Positions 1 to 8,325 of a stretch of 64,000 bases of DNA are shown in pieces. Position 1 is the first letter of the stretch, and each line of letters starts with the position of its first letter. This stretch comes from Burkholderiales bacterium (GTDB taxonomy: Bacteria > Pseudomonadota > Gammaproteobacteria > Burkholderiales > Burkholderiaceae_C): the NCBI GenBank assembly GCA_029268225.1, contig JAJUGJ010000012.1, positions 1-64,000 of the forward strand. The letters run 5' to 3'. Both the position numbers and the translations under genes were made by a program. The notes beneath the pieces were generated by a model that worked only from the letters and a program-made list of their open reading frames with translations, was not told the DNA's origin and did not search any database.

Positions 1-620
1 CCCAGAAGGCCCGTGCCGCTGGCATTCACCTGATTCTGGCCACGCAACGCCCGTCGGTGGACGTCATCACCGGCCTGATCAAGGCCAACATCCCCACGCG
101 CATCTCCTTCCAGGTCTCCAGCAAGATCGACAGCCGCACCATCCTCGACCAGATGGGCGCCGAGGCGCTGCTGGGTCAGGGTGACATGCTCTACCTGGCG
201 CCGGGTTCCGGTCTGCCGATGCGGGTGCACGGCGCCTTTGTCAGCGATGATGAAGTGCACCGCGTGGTCGAGTACATCAAATCACAAGGCGAGCCCAACT
301 ACATCGAAGGCATCCTCGAAGGGGGCAACCTCAGTGATGAGGGCAGCAACCTCGATGGCTCCCCGATGGGGGGCGGCGACGGTGAGCAAGATCCGATGTA
401 CGACAACGCCGTGGCCGTGGTGCTGCAGCACCGCAAGGCGTCGATCTCGCTGGTGCAGCGCCATTTGCGCATCGGTTACAACCGGGCGGCGCGCCTGCTG
501 GAACAAATGGAGAAATCCGGACTCGTATCCAGCATGGCCACCAATGGCAACCGTGAACTGATCGTGCCGGCCCGTGGTGGCGATGGCAGTGCCACCTCGG
601 CACCCTGGGATGAGGCCTGA
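1..620 (+). CDS. ftsK: DNA translocase FtsK, C-terminal part (5' end outside window)
   Basis: The frame is open from base 3, so the gene enters from the left edge; about 205 codons remain. The first visible residues lie in the RecA-like motor ([13 protein letters not shown], then a [22 protein letters not shown]-type segment typical of FtsK/SpoIIIE motors). After an acidic, Gly-rich linker comes the gamma winged-helix domain ([34 protein letters not shown]), which in known FtsK proteins reads KOPS sequences and activates XerCD at dif. FtsK is a septal, hexameric DNA pump; its N-terminal membrane domain would lie outside the window. lolA follows after 4 bases, a linkage I recall from other betaproteobacteria. 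Identification is firm; full length cannot be judged. Confidence 0.95.
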   Translation, partial: QKARAAGIHLILATQRPSVDVITGLIKANIPTRISFQVSSKIDSRTILDQMGAEALLGQGDMLYLAPGSGLPMRVHGAFVSDDEVHRVVEYIKSQGEPNYIEGILEGGNLSDEGSNLDGSPMGGGDGEQDPMYDNAVAVVLQHRKASISLVQRHLRIGYNRAARLLEQMEKSGLVSSMATNGNRELIVPARGGDGSATSAPWDEA

Positions 621-624
621 AGCA

Positions 625-1302
625 ATGCAATCGAAGTGGACAGGAATGGGGCGCGCCAGCGTGTTGGCGCTGGGCATGACGCTGGTGTGCAGCGTGGCAC
701 AGGCCGATGCCGTGGCCAGTTTGCGCGCCTTCGTCAAAGACGTGCAAAGCGGTCGGGGGGAGTTCACCCAGACGGTGACCTCGCCCGACGGCAAGAAATC
801 GCGCAAATCCAAGGGCTCGCTGGAGTTCCAGCGCCCGAACCGATTCCGCTTTGCTTACAGCACGCCCACGGAGCAACTCATCGTGGGCGACGGCAAACAG
901 GTGTGGCTGCACGATGTCGACCTGAACCAGGTGACCGTGCGACCGATGAGTGAGGCCCTGGGGGCGACCCCGGCGGCCTTGCTGGCCGGTGGGACGTTGG
1001 ACAAGGACTTCACCCTCCGCAACGTGGTTGCGTCCTCATCGGGTGCGGCGGCCGCGACCCCGATGGTTCAACAAGCAACGTCTTTGGAATGGGTGGAAGC
1101 CTTGCCGCGCCACAAAGAGGGGCAGTTCCAGTCCGTTCGCGTCGGATTCAGAAAAGGGCAACTCGCCGCCCTGGAAATCCTGGACAGCTTTGGCCAGCGC
1201 TCGCGGCTGGAGTTTGCGCAGTTTGAATCGAAGGTGGCCTTGCCGGCCACCCGTTTTCAGTTCACACCGCCCGCAGGGGCCGATGTGCTCAAACAGCCTT
1301 GA
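625..1302 (+). CDS. lolA: Outer-membrane lipoprotein carrier protein LolA
   Basis: 225 residues from ATG 625, the usual LolA size. It starts with a Sec signal peptide (hydrophobic core VLALGMTLVCSVAQA, predicted cleavage before DAVASLRAF). The mature part has LolA hallmarks: an early FTQTV strand (GRGEFTQTVTSPDGKKSRKS), then GSLEFQRPNRFRFAYSTP and QLIVGDGKQVWLHDVDLNQV. LolA carries lipoproteins across the periplasm from LolCDE to LolB. I chose ATG 625 over in-frame ATGs at 574 and 610 because it lies 4 bases after the ftsK stop and gives a compact signal peptide; ATG 646 is also possible. It is probably co-transcribed with ftsK and ends at the hairpin at 1345-1374. Confidence 0.92.
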   Translation: MQSKWTGMGRASVLALGMTLVCSVAQADAVASLRAFVKDVQSGRGEFTQTVTSPDGKKSRKSKGSLEFQRPNRFRFAYSTPTEQLIVGDGKQVWLHDVDLNQVTVRPMSEALGATPAALLAGGTLDKDFTLRNVVASSSGAAAATPMVQQATSLEWVEALPRHKEGQFQSVRVGFRKGQLAALEILDSFGQRSRLEFAQFESKVALPATRFQFTPPAGADVLKQP

Positions 1303-1344
1303 CGCTGTGGGCGTCAGGCCCGCTTCCTGAAGTTTTGAATGAAT

Positions 1345-1374
1345 CAGGCCCGTTCGTTGCGGGCCTGTTTTTTT
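1345..1374 (+). terminator. Rho-independent terminator after lolA
   Basis: An 8-bp perfect stem (CAGGCCCG at 1345-1352 with CGGGCCTG at 1360-1367) is followed directly by seven Ts on the + strand. It ends the ftsK-lolA transcript. The minus-strand version has no T-run, so it should not terminate the convergent helicase gene. Confidence 0.85.
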
Positions 1375-1430
1375 GGGTCTGGCTCAGGGCGACCGCCAAG
1401 GCCGCCCTGTGATGATCAGAATCTGATCAA

Positions 1431-3380
1431 TCAGCCTTCACGCTTGCCGAAGCCGGGGCGCTTGCCGCCGAAGCCAGGCTTGGCACCACCCGACTTGAAG
1501 CCAGGCTTGCTGCCAAAGGGCTTGCCACCGAAAGGCTTGTCGCCAAACGACTTCTCACCGAAGGACTTCTCGCCAAACGACTTGCCGTGAGCCGGCTTGC
1601 CGCCAAAAGGCTTGTCACCGAACGGCTTGCCGTGCGGGCGGTCACCGAAAGCAGGACGATCGCCGAAGGCAGGGCGGTCACCGCGGGGGCGATCACCAAA
1701 AGCCGGACGGTCGCCGAAGGCCGGACGATCACCGTAGGGGCGGTCGCCGCGAGGGGCTTGACGGTCACCGAAGGCCGGGCGGTCGCCATACGGGCGATCC
1801 TGGCGGGCACGGTCACCAAACGCCGGACGATCGCTGCCGAAACCACCACGGTCACCACCGAAGTGGCCGCGTTCCTGGCCGCCGAAGCCGCCTTCACGCT
1901 TGCCACCAAAACCACCGCGGTCGCCGCCGAAGCCACCACGATCACCACCAAAACCGCCGCGATCGCCACCACGGTCACCGAAGCCACCTTCGCGGTGGGC
2001 ACCAAAGCGCGGTGCGCCACGGTCTTCACGGTTGCGGTGACCCGGCATGGGCTTGCCCATGCGAGGACCACGGCTGTCCGCGTAGCCGCCCGACTTCATC
2101 TTGGGCTCCAGGCCTTCGATCGCCGACTCGGGGATGCGCTGCGTGGTGTAACGCTCGATGCGACGCACCATGCCAATGTCACGGCGCTCGGCCAGGGTCA
2201 CGGCCAGGCCGCTGCGACCAGCACGACCGGTACGGCCAATGCGGTGCACATAGTCTTCGGCCTTCATCGGCATGCCGTAGTTGATCACGTGGGTGATCGT
2301 GGGCACGTCGATGCCACGGGCGGCCACGTCAGTGGCGACCAGCACGCGCAGCTGACGGCTGCGCAGGCCTTGCAACACGCGGTTGCGGCGACCTTGCGGC
2401 ATGCCACCGTGCAGGGCGGCCACGGAGTGACCCATGTCGGCCAGACGGTCAGCCAAGATGTCGGCGTCGCGCTGGGTGCTCGTGAAGATGACGGCCTGGT
2501 CCACGGCCTTGTCGGCCAGCAGGTGGTCCAGCAGTTCGTTCTTGTGCTGCAGGCTGTCGGCCAGGTGCAGACGCTGTTCGATGTTGTCGTGGCTGTCGGT
2601 GTGCGAGGCCACTTCGATGTTCACGGCATCACGGGTCAGGCGCTGGGCCAGCTGGCCCACGTGACCGGCGAAGGTGGCGCTGAACATCAGGGTCTGACGC
2701 TCGGCCGGCGTGCGCTCCACGATGGTTTCGATGTCATCGATGAAGCCCATGTCCAGCATGCGGTCGGCTTCGTCCAGGATCAGCACTTCCAGGTTGTCGA
2801 GCACGGCGGCACCGGTGTTCAGGTGGTCGAGCAGACGTCCGGGGGTGGCAATCAGCACATCCAGCGGACCCTTCAGGGCCTTGAGCTGGTAGGCGTAAGG
2901 CACGCCACCCACGACGGTGGCCACACGCAGACCTTGCATGTGACGGCCGTAGGTGTCAGCGGCCTTGGCCACCTGCATCGCCAACTCACGAGTGGGGGCC
3001 AGCACCAGCACGCGGGGGCCATGGACCTTGCCCTTTTCGCGACGCTTGGTGTTGTCGCCACGGGCGGCAATGATGCGCTCCAGCGAGGGCAGCATGAAGG
3101 CGGCGGTCTTGCCGCTGCCGGTGCTCGAGGCCACGCGCAGGTCGGCGCCGTTCATCGCAGCCGGGATGGCCTGCACTTGCACGGTGGTCGGCTGGGTGTA
3201 GCCGGAATCGGCCAGTGCCTTGCACAGGGCGGGGCTCAGGCCCAGGTCTTCAAAGCGGGGGCCGGTGGCTTCGACGGCCGCTTCGGCGGTGGCGTCGCCA
3301 AACACCTCGGCTTCGATGCGTTGGGCCAGGGCGTCCAGTTGCGAAGGGGCGCTGGTGTTGATTTCGTTTTGATTCGACAT
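1431..3380 (-). CDS. DEAD-box ATP-dependent RNA helicase, RhlE-like, with long Gly/Arg/Asp-rich tail
   Basis: 649 residues from ATG 3380, which is preceded by AAAGAAG; upstream in-frame codons give an unlikely N-terminus. The core carries all superfamily 2 motifs: Q-motif region [14 protein letters not shown] (about 43-56), motif [10 protein letters not shown] (84-92), Ia PTRELA, DEAD in [12 protein letters not shown] (202-213), SAT in MFSATF, and HRIGRTGR in the second RecA domain. From about residue 435 onward the protein is low complexity: RGGFGGDR units, then repeated GDRPAFGDR units, then FG(D/E/G)KPFG units rich in lysine. RhlE-type helicases remodel RNA in ribosome maturation and mRNA decay, often in the cold; the tail should be disordered and RNA-binding. 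Members of this family differ in tail length, so I do not commit to a symbol. Confidence 0.9.
   Translation of the reverse strand: MSNQNEINTSAPSQLDALAQRIEAEVFGDATAEAAVEATGPRFEDLGLSPALCKALADSGYTQPTTVQVQAIPAAMNGADLRVASSTGSGKTAAFMLPSLERIIAARGDNTKRREKGKVHGPRVLVLAPTRELAMQVAKAADTYGRHMQGLRVATVVGGVPYAYQLKALKGPLDVLIATPGRLLDHLNTGAAVLDNLEVLILDEADRMLDMGFIDDIETIVERTPAERQTLMFSATFAGHVGQLAQRLTRDAVNIEVASHTDSHDNIEQRLHLADSLQHKNELLDHLLADKAVDQAVIFTSTQRDADILADRLADMGHSVAALHGGMPQGRRNRVLQGLRSRQLRVLVATDVAARGIDVPTITHVINYGMPMKAEDYVHRIGRTGRAGRSGLAVTLAERRDIGMVRRIERYTTQRIPESAIEGLEPKMKSGGYADSRGPRMGKPMPGHRNREDRGAPRFGAHREGGFGDRGGDRGGFGGDRGGFGGDRGGFGGKREGGFGGQERGHFGGDRGGFGSDRPAFGDRARQDRPYGDRPAFGDRQAPRGDRPYGDRPAFGDRPAFGDRPRGDRPAFGDRPAFGDRPHGKPFGDKPFGGKPAHGKSFGEKSFGEKSFGDKPFGGKPFGSKPGFKSGGAKPGFGGKRPGFGKREG
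1440..2010. repeat. Short tandem coding repeats encoding the helicase tail
   Basis: Seen on the + strand as many near-identical units such as GGTCACCGAAAGC and CGGTCGCCGAAGGC, spaced about 18-36 bases and always a multiple of 3. On the coding strand they specify [16 protein letters not shown] and GKPFG units. The units are slightly diverged but stay in frame, so selection is on the peptide; copy number could vary between strains by slippage. Confidence 0.75.
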
Positions 3381-3785
3381 AACTTCTTTCAAGCAATGCA
3401 AAGCGCTGCCGCTTGTCGACGGTTCGACAAGAAACAAACGCCACGGCCAAGGCCTGATCACACGATCAAAGGCCTGAGCCAGGTGGAGTCGCTATGGATT
3501 TCGTGTACAGACTTCGTGGCAGGCGCACACGGCGCAGAGAGGGGCCACGGTGAGTCGGTTGGGAAAGCGACGGCATCGCCGCCAACCGGAACTCAAGACA
3601 CGCTCTTGGCAGGTACCCGACGGTACTGCCCGGCTTGAAAAAGGTCAGAGGGGATGAACTTTGAATTCGTGTCGTGCAAGTTGCAAAACAGCGAATTCCA
3701 AGAGTTTCCCATAAGTGACAGGGTTTGTCCAGTGCTGTTTGTCGGTGATGTGTTCGGGTGGCCCGGCAACTGCGACAATCACACC
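3381..3785. other. 405-bp divergent intergenic region between the helicase gene and rarA
   Basis: No convincing gene is visible. It must hold the promoters of the leftward helicase gene and the rightward rarA. Bases 3650-3780 are AT-richer than the surroundings, which suits promoter DNA, but I found no hexamer pair good enough to name. An in-frame upstream extension of rarA to 3654 exists, but its codons do not resemble the RarA N-terminus. Confidence 0.5.
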
Positions 3786-5171
3786 ATGCAAGAGAGTCTC
3801 TCCCTCGATCTGCCGGACCCCACGGGCGGCACCGGCGCGGCCGGTTTTCGCTCGGGCACACCCGAGGCGCCAGGTCTGGGGGCGCCGCTGGCCGAGCGCC
3901 TGCGCCCACGCACCATCGACGAGGTCGTCGGGCAGGATCACCTGCTGGGCCCAGGCCAACCCTTGCGCGTGGCTTTCGAGTCGGGTCAGCCCCATTCCAT
4001 GATCTTGTGGGGCCCGCCTGGCGTGGGCAAAACCACGCTTGCTCGACTGATGGCCTACGCCTTCGATGCCCAGTTCCTCGCCATCTCGGCGGTGCTGGGA
4101 GGCGTCAAGGACATCCGCGAGGCCGTCGAGCAGGCGCAGGCGGCACGGCGTGCGGGGCGCCGCACCATCGTGTTCGTGGACGAGGTGCACCGTTTCAACA
4201 AGGCCCAGCAAGACGCCTTCCTCCCCCACGTCGAGTCCGGCCTGTTCACCTTCATCGGCGCGACCACTGAAAACCCATCGTTCGAGGTGAATGCCGCCTT
4301 GTTGTCGCGCGCCACCGTGCACGTGCTGCGTGCGATGGACGAGGCCGCCATGCAGACCCTGTTGGCGCGCGGCCAGGCCGAGTTGCAGGGCCCCAGCCTC
4401 ACGCCCGAGGCGCGCACCCGCCTGATCGCCTATGCCGATGGTGATGCCCGCCGCGTGCTCAACACCTACGAGACCCTGGCCGGGATGCTCAAGGGCCGAG
4501 ACACCATCGACGAAGCAACGCTGGAGAAGTCGCTGGGCGAGCAGCTGCGGCGTTATGACAAAGGCGGCGATCAGTTCTACGACACCATCTCGGCCTTGCA
4601 CAAGTCGGTGCGCGGCTCCGACCCGGATGCTGCGCTCTACTGGTTCGTGCGCATGGTCGATGGCGGGGTGGACCCGCGCTACATCGTGCGACGCTTGATC
4701 CGCATGGCCAGCGAAGACATCGGTCTGGCCGACCCCCGCGCCTTGCGCATGGCGCTGGATGCCGCCGAAACCTACGAGCGCCTCGGTTCACCCGAGGGCG
4801 AGCTGACCCTGGCTCAATGCGTGATCTACCTGGCTGTGGCGCCTAAGAGCAATGCCGCTTACATGGCGTACAAGGCGGTGCGTGCCTGGGTCAAGCAGGA
4901 CACGACCCGGCCTGTGCCGATGCACCTGCGCAATGCGCCCACCAAGCTGATGAAGACGCTCGGGCACGGTCAGGGCTACCGTTATGCCCATGACGAGCCG
5001 GACGGCATTGCCGCCGGTGAATGTTATTTTCCAGATGACATGGCGCCCCAGGCTTTCTATCAACCGGTCCAGCGCGGCCTGGAACTCAAGATCGGCGAGC
5101 GTGTGCGTCAACTGCGAGAGATGCTCGGAGATGGTCGCGCAGGAGCGCAGGACCAGAATCCCGTCGCTTGA
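3786..5171 (+). CDS. rarA: Replication-associated recombination protein A (RarA/MgsA AAA+ ATPase)
   Basis: 461 residues from ATG 3786, typical for the RarA/MgsA/WRNIP1 family. Order: an N-terminal stretch, LAERLRPRTIDEVVGQDHLL (clamp-loader-like N-motif, about 36-54), Walker A GPPGVGKT (76-83), Walker B VFVDEVHRF (129-137), sensor 1 GATTENPSF, then the MgsA C-terminal oligomerisation region (YDKGGDQFYDTISALHKSVR, later PKSNAAYMAYKAV). RarA acts with SSB at stalled replication forks. The start is set by the N-terminal alignment. The gene ends 21 bases before the convergent tssL. In related genomes rarA often follows lolA closely; here the helicase gene sits between them. Confidence 0.93.
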   Translation: MQESLSLDLPDPTGGTGAAGFRSGTPEAPGLGAPLAERLRPRTIDEVVGQDHLLGPGQPLRVAFESGQPHSMILWGPPGVGKTTLARLMAYAFDAQFLAISAVLGGVKDIREAVEQAQAARRAGRRTIVFVDEVHRFNKAQQDAFLPHVESGLFTFIGATTENPSFEVNAALLSRATVHVLRAMDEAAMQTLLARGQAELQGPSLTPEARTRLIAYADGDARRVLNTYETLAGMLKGRDTIDEATLEKSLGEQLRRYDKGGDQFYDTISALHKSVRGSDPDAALYWFVRMVDGGVDPRYIVRRLIRMASEDIGLADPRALRMALDAAETYERLGSPEGELTLAQCVIYLAVAPKSNAAYMAYKAVRAWVKQDTTRPVPMHLRNAPTKLMKTLGHGQGYRYAHDEPDGIAAGECYFPDDMAPQAFYQPVQRGLELKIGERVRQLREMLGDGRAGAQDQNPVA

Positions 5172-5192
5172 TCGGCGGGACAGCCTGGGTCT

Positions 5193-5975
5193 TCAGGGCA
5201 GGGTGATCGTGATGTTGGCCACCTGCGGTGCCAGTTGCACGATGTGATGCGCCTGCCCCAGCGCCGTCGAAGCGTGCTGACCTAGCTGCCAGCGCAAGCC
5301 GGTGAATGCCAGCAGCGCCATCAGGCCGAACACCGACCCGACCACCCACAGCGGCAGCTCATTCTTGAGTTGATGCTGGATGCGGTCAGGCGCAGCCCAG
5401 TTGGGCGCAAAGCCAGCGCCTTGGCCCTTGATGCGCGCAATCTCGTCCCCCAGGCGCGCGGTCAGATAGCCCAGCTTTTCGGAGCCTTCGATGAGGTACT
5501 TGCCCTGAAAGCCCAGCAGCAGGCACATATGGAATACTTCCATCGCCTGAACGCGCGGGGCGCCCTGGCGCCGCAGCTCTTCCAGCTTTTCAAAGAACTG
5601 CTCTCCAGCCAGTTGCTCACCAAAGAACTGGACCTGCAGCGGCAGGCGCTGCCAAGCTTCCTTGATCTTGAAGCCTGACATCAGAACAGCCTCGTCAACC
5701 GTGGCACAGAACGCGTACTTGCAGGCATAGACATCTTCGGCTGACGCATTCATGCGGGTGGCGCCCCGCTCAAATGCCGTCAGGAACTGCTTGATGCGCT
5801 CGCGAAACACCTCTGCATCCATTGGGGCATGCTTGCCCTTGAGCAGGAACAGCAGGTAGAACCCGTCATACATCAGGTCCAGCAGGTTATGCGCCTCTGT
5901 GTGTGTCGCGGGTGTCTGGCCTGGAGCGTGAGATGGTGGCTCGCCAGCGAAGAGTGAGGGGGCTCTCGAAGTCAT
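5193..5975 (-). CDS. tssL: Type VI secretion inner-membrane protein TssL (DotU/IcmH family, short form)
   Basis: 260 residues. The cytoplasmic DotU domain is recognisable: NLLDLMYDGFYLLFLLKG, then ACKYAFCATVDEAVLMSGF, WQRLPLQVQFFGEQLAGEQF and VFHMCLLLGFQGKY. One transmembrane helix lies near the C-terminus (PLWVVGSVFGLMALLAFTGL), followed by a short periplasmic tail of about 30 residues with no OmpA-like peptidoglycan-binding domain. TssL forms the T6SS membrane complex with TssM and TssJ and recruits the baseplate through TssK. It is the last gene of the leftward tssJ-tssK-tssL arm, 14 bases after tssK. Its partner TssM is not in the window. Confidence 0.93.
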   Translation of the reverse strand: MTSRAPSLFAGEPPSHAPGQTPATHTEAHNLLDLMYDGFYLLFLLKGKHAPMDAEVFRERIKQFLTAFERGATRMNASAEDVYACKYAFCATVDEAVLMSGFKIKEAWQRLPLQVQFFGEQLAGEQFFEKLEELRRQGAPRVQAMEVFHMCLLLGFQGKYLIEGSEKLGYLTARLGDEIARIKGQGAGFAPNWAAPDRIQHQLKNELPLWVVGSVFGLMALLAFTGLRWQLGQHASTALGQAHHIVQLAPQVANITITLP

Positions 5976-5989
5976 CTGCAGCGTATTCT

Positions 5990-7342
5990 TTAATTGTTCA
6001 CGGCGACCAACTCCAGGCGCAGGTCTGGTAGGCCGGTGGGGGCGTAAACGGTCATGGCATGTGCCTGAAGCATGCGCTCGTACAGTGTTCCGCGCGGCTC
6101 CAGAGAGAAGTAATAGCTGCCCGGCCGGACAGGTACCGCCGCGGGGACCTGCGGTGCATGGATCAGACGCACCCCCGGCATTGCCGAGAGGACCAGCTTC
6201 TCTACGTCATCCGGGGCGCCGATCTTGAAGCGCTGCGGTACGACCTCCACCAGCTCTGCAGGCGCCATCGCTGCGCTCACGCCAAGGTACAGCTGTGTCT
6301 GAGGCGTGATCTGTTCGGCATCCAGACGTCCCAGGTGGAAGGACGGCTGGGTCTCGGTGAGGGAGATCGAGAAGTAGCGGGTCGAGATGACCGTTTCCAG
6401 TAACTCGCGCACGATCTGATCCAGGCGGGTGAAGCCTGGGCCCGGATTGCCGTGATCGTAGGCTGGCAAATCGGCAAGCGTGAAGGTCTTGGAGAACGTC
6501 ATCAGGGCGCCAGCCAGTTCAAGCAGCTTTTCGAACAGGCGCTCGGGGTGGAGTGCGGCGTGCCGGGACAAGTGAGATAAGCCAGCAAAGGCCGAGCTGG
6601 CCGTGTGCAGAAGCCAGAAAGAAGCGACGTCGCCAGATCGAAACTCAATGATGTTCTTGCTGGGCTCGCGATGCATGCCATAGAGTGCGTCGACCTTGGC
6701 TTGCAGCACATCCAGCAAACGACGCAGGTACAAGAACATGGATGGCGAGGACTGAATGCTCAGGCTGGGGGGCATGAAACGTCCGTCAACCTCGAATCCG
6801 CCTGTTGAGGTTCTGCGCAGGCGAACCAACGGAAGGCTCACCAAATGAGCTCTTGGTGCGTGATCGGGTAGAACTTGAGCGGACTTGCGCAGGACCACCA
6901 ATTCGGCTGGAACTGCATCGGTGTAGCTGTCTGCGGCCTGGATGGGCGTGCGGAAGTAACGCACCGCAGTGTCTGCCTCGTGCTGCGTGCTGGCCATGTT
7001 GGTGCCGCTGGCTCTGACTGGTGCCAAGGCAAGGTGAAAGAGCAATTCGCCGCTGCCATCGTGCCCCAGTGTGGACAGTGACACAGGGGGAGGCAGTTCG
7101 TCTTCGCCGGGGGCGTTGAACATCTCCCCGTCGGGCAGGACCACCTGCAATTCAAGCAAGCGCAGCAGACCGGTCTGTAGGGCATCCGGGTCTACCTTGA
7201 GGTGTCGAACGCCCCAGGCATAAGGGTGCAGCAGGCGCGACATTTGAGCCAGGCGCCACTCGTGGTAAGCGTCTTGTTGCTGGAAGTGTTGGGGGCGCAG
7301 GAAGAGGCCTTCTCCCCACAGGATTTTGGGTGACTGGATCAC
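5990..7342 (-). CDS. tssK: Type VI secretion baseplate adaptor TssK
   Basis: 450 residues, the normal TssK length. The N-terminus is diagnostic: KILWGEGLFLRPQHFQQQD, then YHEWRLAQMSRLLHPYAWGV. A second conserved region near the middle reads FWLLHTASSAFAGLSHLSRH, and the C-terminal head contains YFSLEPRGTLYERMLQAHAM. TssK is a trimeric cytoplasmic protein whose shell resembles phage receptor-binding proteins; it links TssF/TssG wedges to TssL/TssM. It lies between tssJ (31 bases upstream) and tssL (14 bases downstream) and is evidently co-transcribed with both. Confidence 0.95.
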   Translation of the reverse strand: MIQSPKILWGEGLFLRPQHFQQQDAYHEWRLAQMSRLLHPYAWGVRHLKVDPDALQTGLLRLLELQVVLPDGEMFNAPGEDELPPPVSLSTLGHDGSGELLFHLALAPVRASGTNMASTQHEADTAVRYFRTPIQAADSYTDAVPAELVVLRKSAQVLPDHAPRAHLVSLPLVRLRRTSTGGFEVDGRFMPPSLSIQSSPSMFLYLRRLLDVLQAKVDALYGMHREPSKNIIEFRSGDVASFWLLHTASSAFAGLSHLSRHAALHPERLFEKLLELAGALMTFSKTFTLADLPAYDHGNPGPGFTRLDQIVRELLETVISTRYFSISLTETQPSFHLGRLDAEQITPQTQLYLGVSAAMAPAELVEVVPQRFKIGAPDDVEKLVLSAMPGVRLIHAPQVPAAVPVRPGSYYFSLEPRGTLYERMLQAHAMTVYAPTGLPDLRLELVAVNN

Positions 7343-7373
7343 ACGGAACCTTCTGTGAGATGGGGGTGTTGCA

Positions 7374-8090
7374 TCAGGGGCAGCTCACGGCGGCGGAGCG
7401 CACCACCTTGACTGGCTGACCGATCGGCTCGCCCGCTTGCACGCTGATGGCGCAGGCGTGAGCCCCCAGCGTCAAGCCGCTGAACTCTGCTGTGGCCGCG
7501 CTGAAGGCATAGCGCCACCGGTTGCTGGCTGGCGATCTGAACAAGCCAACGATCCCGACATAACGCACGTCTCTTGGCACCTTCTCGGTGGTTTCGTACT
7601 GCTGGCCTGGAACGAGTTGAACCTCGCGCACCGACACAAGATCATCGCCCAGCACCTCCTTCTCTTTGGCCGTATCGCCAAAGGTGTCTGGTGCGGCCTG
7701 GAGGAACGCGTCAGGGCTACGCAGCCGATACAGCCGAGTGAGCAATGCCAGGGACTGCCCTCTCTCTGTCACATTCAGCGAAGGGCTGGCGTGAATGCGC
7801 CATTCAAGGCGTCGGTCAGGTAGGGCGCTATCGGGGACCTTGGGCAACTCTGGGGCTTCGGGCTTCTTCAGGCCCGTGGCTTCGAGCGCCTTCTTGCCCA
7901 GGTTGCCCAGGTAGCCCATCACGCCACCGCTCTCGCTGACGCTGCTCGCCTCTGCGCTGTGCTCAGCGAACTCCTTGGGGATGGATGTGGGCAGGGATGA
8001 TGTGTTCGTGGGCATGCTGCTGCAACCCATCAGCGTGCTGACCCACATGCAGCAAATCGCGGCGCGCCAACCCTGTGTGTGTGTGTTCAT
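7374..8090 (-). CDS. tssJ: Type VI secretion outer-membrane lipoprotein TssJ
   Basis: 238 residues from ATG 8090. A lipoprotein signal peptide ends in the lipobox LMGC (Cys23). The TssJ transthyretin-like domain fills the C-terminal part: RRLEWRIHASPSLNVTERG, LALLTRLYRLRSPDAFLQA, DLVSVREVQLVPGQQYE and RYVGIVGLFRSPASNRWRYA. TssJ anchors TssM to the outer membrane. About 75 residues separate the lipid cysteine from the domain, longer than usual, with a Gly-containing segment (GVMGYLGNLGKKALEATGLK) followed by a Pro-rich linker. An upstream in-frame ATG at 8195 would put non-signal sequence in front and is rejected. Divergent from the TPR lipoprotein gene. Confidence 0.92.
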   Translation of the reverse strand: MNTHTQGWRAAICCMWVSTLMGCSSMPTNTSSLPTSIPKEFAEHSAEASSVSESGGVMGYLGNLGKKALEATGLKKPEAPELPKVPDSALPDRRLEWRIHASPSLNVTERGQSLALLTRLYRLRSPDAFLQAAPDTFGDTAKEKEVLGDDLVSVREVQLVPGQQYETTEKVPRDVRYVGIVGLFRSPASNRWRYAFSAATAEFSGLTLGAHACAISVQAGEPIGQPVKVVRSAAVSCP

Positions 8091-8325
8091 ACATCGTGGG
8101 CGGAGCAAGGGGTGCTCTTCGCCGGCGGGTAGTGTAAGAAGCCGATGCCTATTGAGGTTGCGGCCTCCCCCAACAGGAGGGGGAGGTATTTGCAACGAGT
8201 TGAAAGAGTCTGTAAATCACCCCCGAATGGGGGCAGGCGCTCGAAATGAATTCCGCTTTAATCCGCGCAGTCGATTGGGGTGCATTGCGCCGAATCGCAT
8301 TCATAAGTCATTAGGGAGTATTCGA
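8091..8325. promoter_or_regulatory. Divergent promoter region of the two T6SS arms, with an inverted repeat
   Basis: 235 bp between tssJ (leftward) and the TPR lipoprotein gene (rightward); transcription of both arms should start here. An inverted repeat, CCTCCCCC (8164-8171) and GGGGGAGG (8179-8186) with a 7-base loop, stands in the middle and could be a regulator site or a 5' RNA hairpin. The right end is AT-richer (8225-8325) and ends with the Shine-Dalgarno AGGGAG (8313-8318). No promoter hexamers could be assigned with confidence. Confidence 0.45.

Noticed and set aside
1440-2010. Regular short repeats resembling a CRISPR-like or satellite array
   Set aside because: Units are multiples of 3, in frame, and encode the low-complexity helicase tail; no spacers or leader and no cas genes.
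1587-3638. 683-codon open frame on the + strand opposite the helicase gene
   Set aside because: It is the antisense of a clear DEAD-box helicase; its composition (Val/His/Gly/Thr-rich without motifs) is the product of the complementary GC-rich codons.
3654-3785. N-terminal extension of RarA from ATG 3654
   Set aside because: The extension has no RarA-like residues and lies in AT-richer promoter-type DNA; ATG 3786 gives the family N-terminus.
8174-8190. Possible sigma-54 promoter (GG-N10-GC) in the T6SS divergent region
   Set aside because: Only the GG and GC positions match; the rest of TGGCAC-N5-TTGC is absent.
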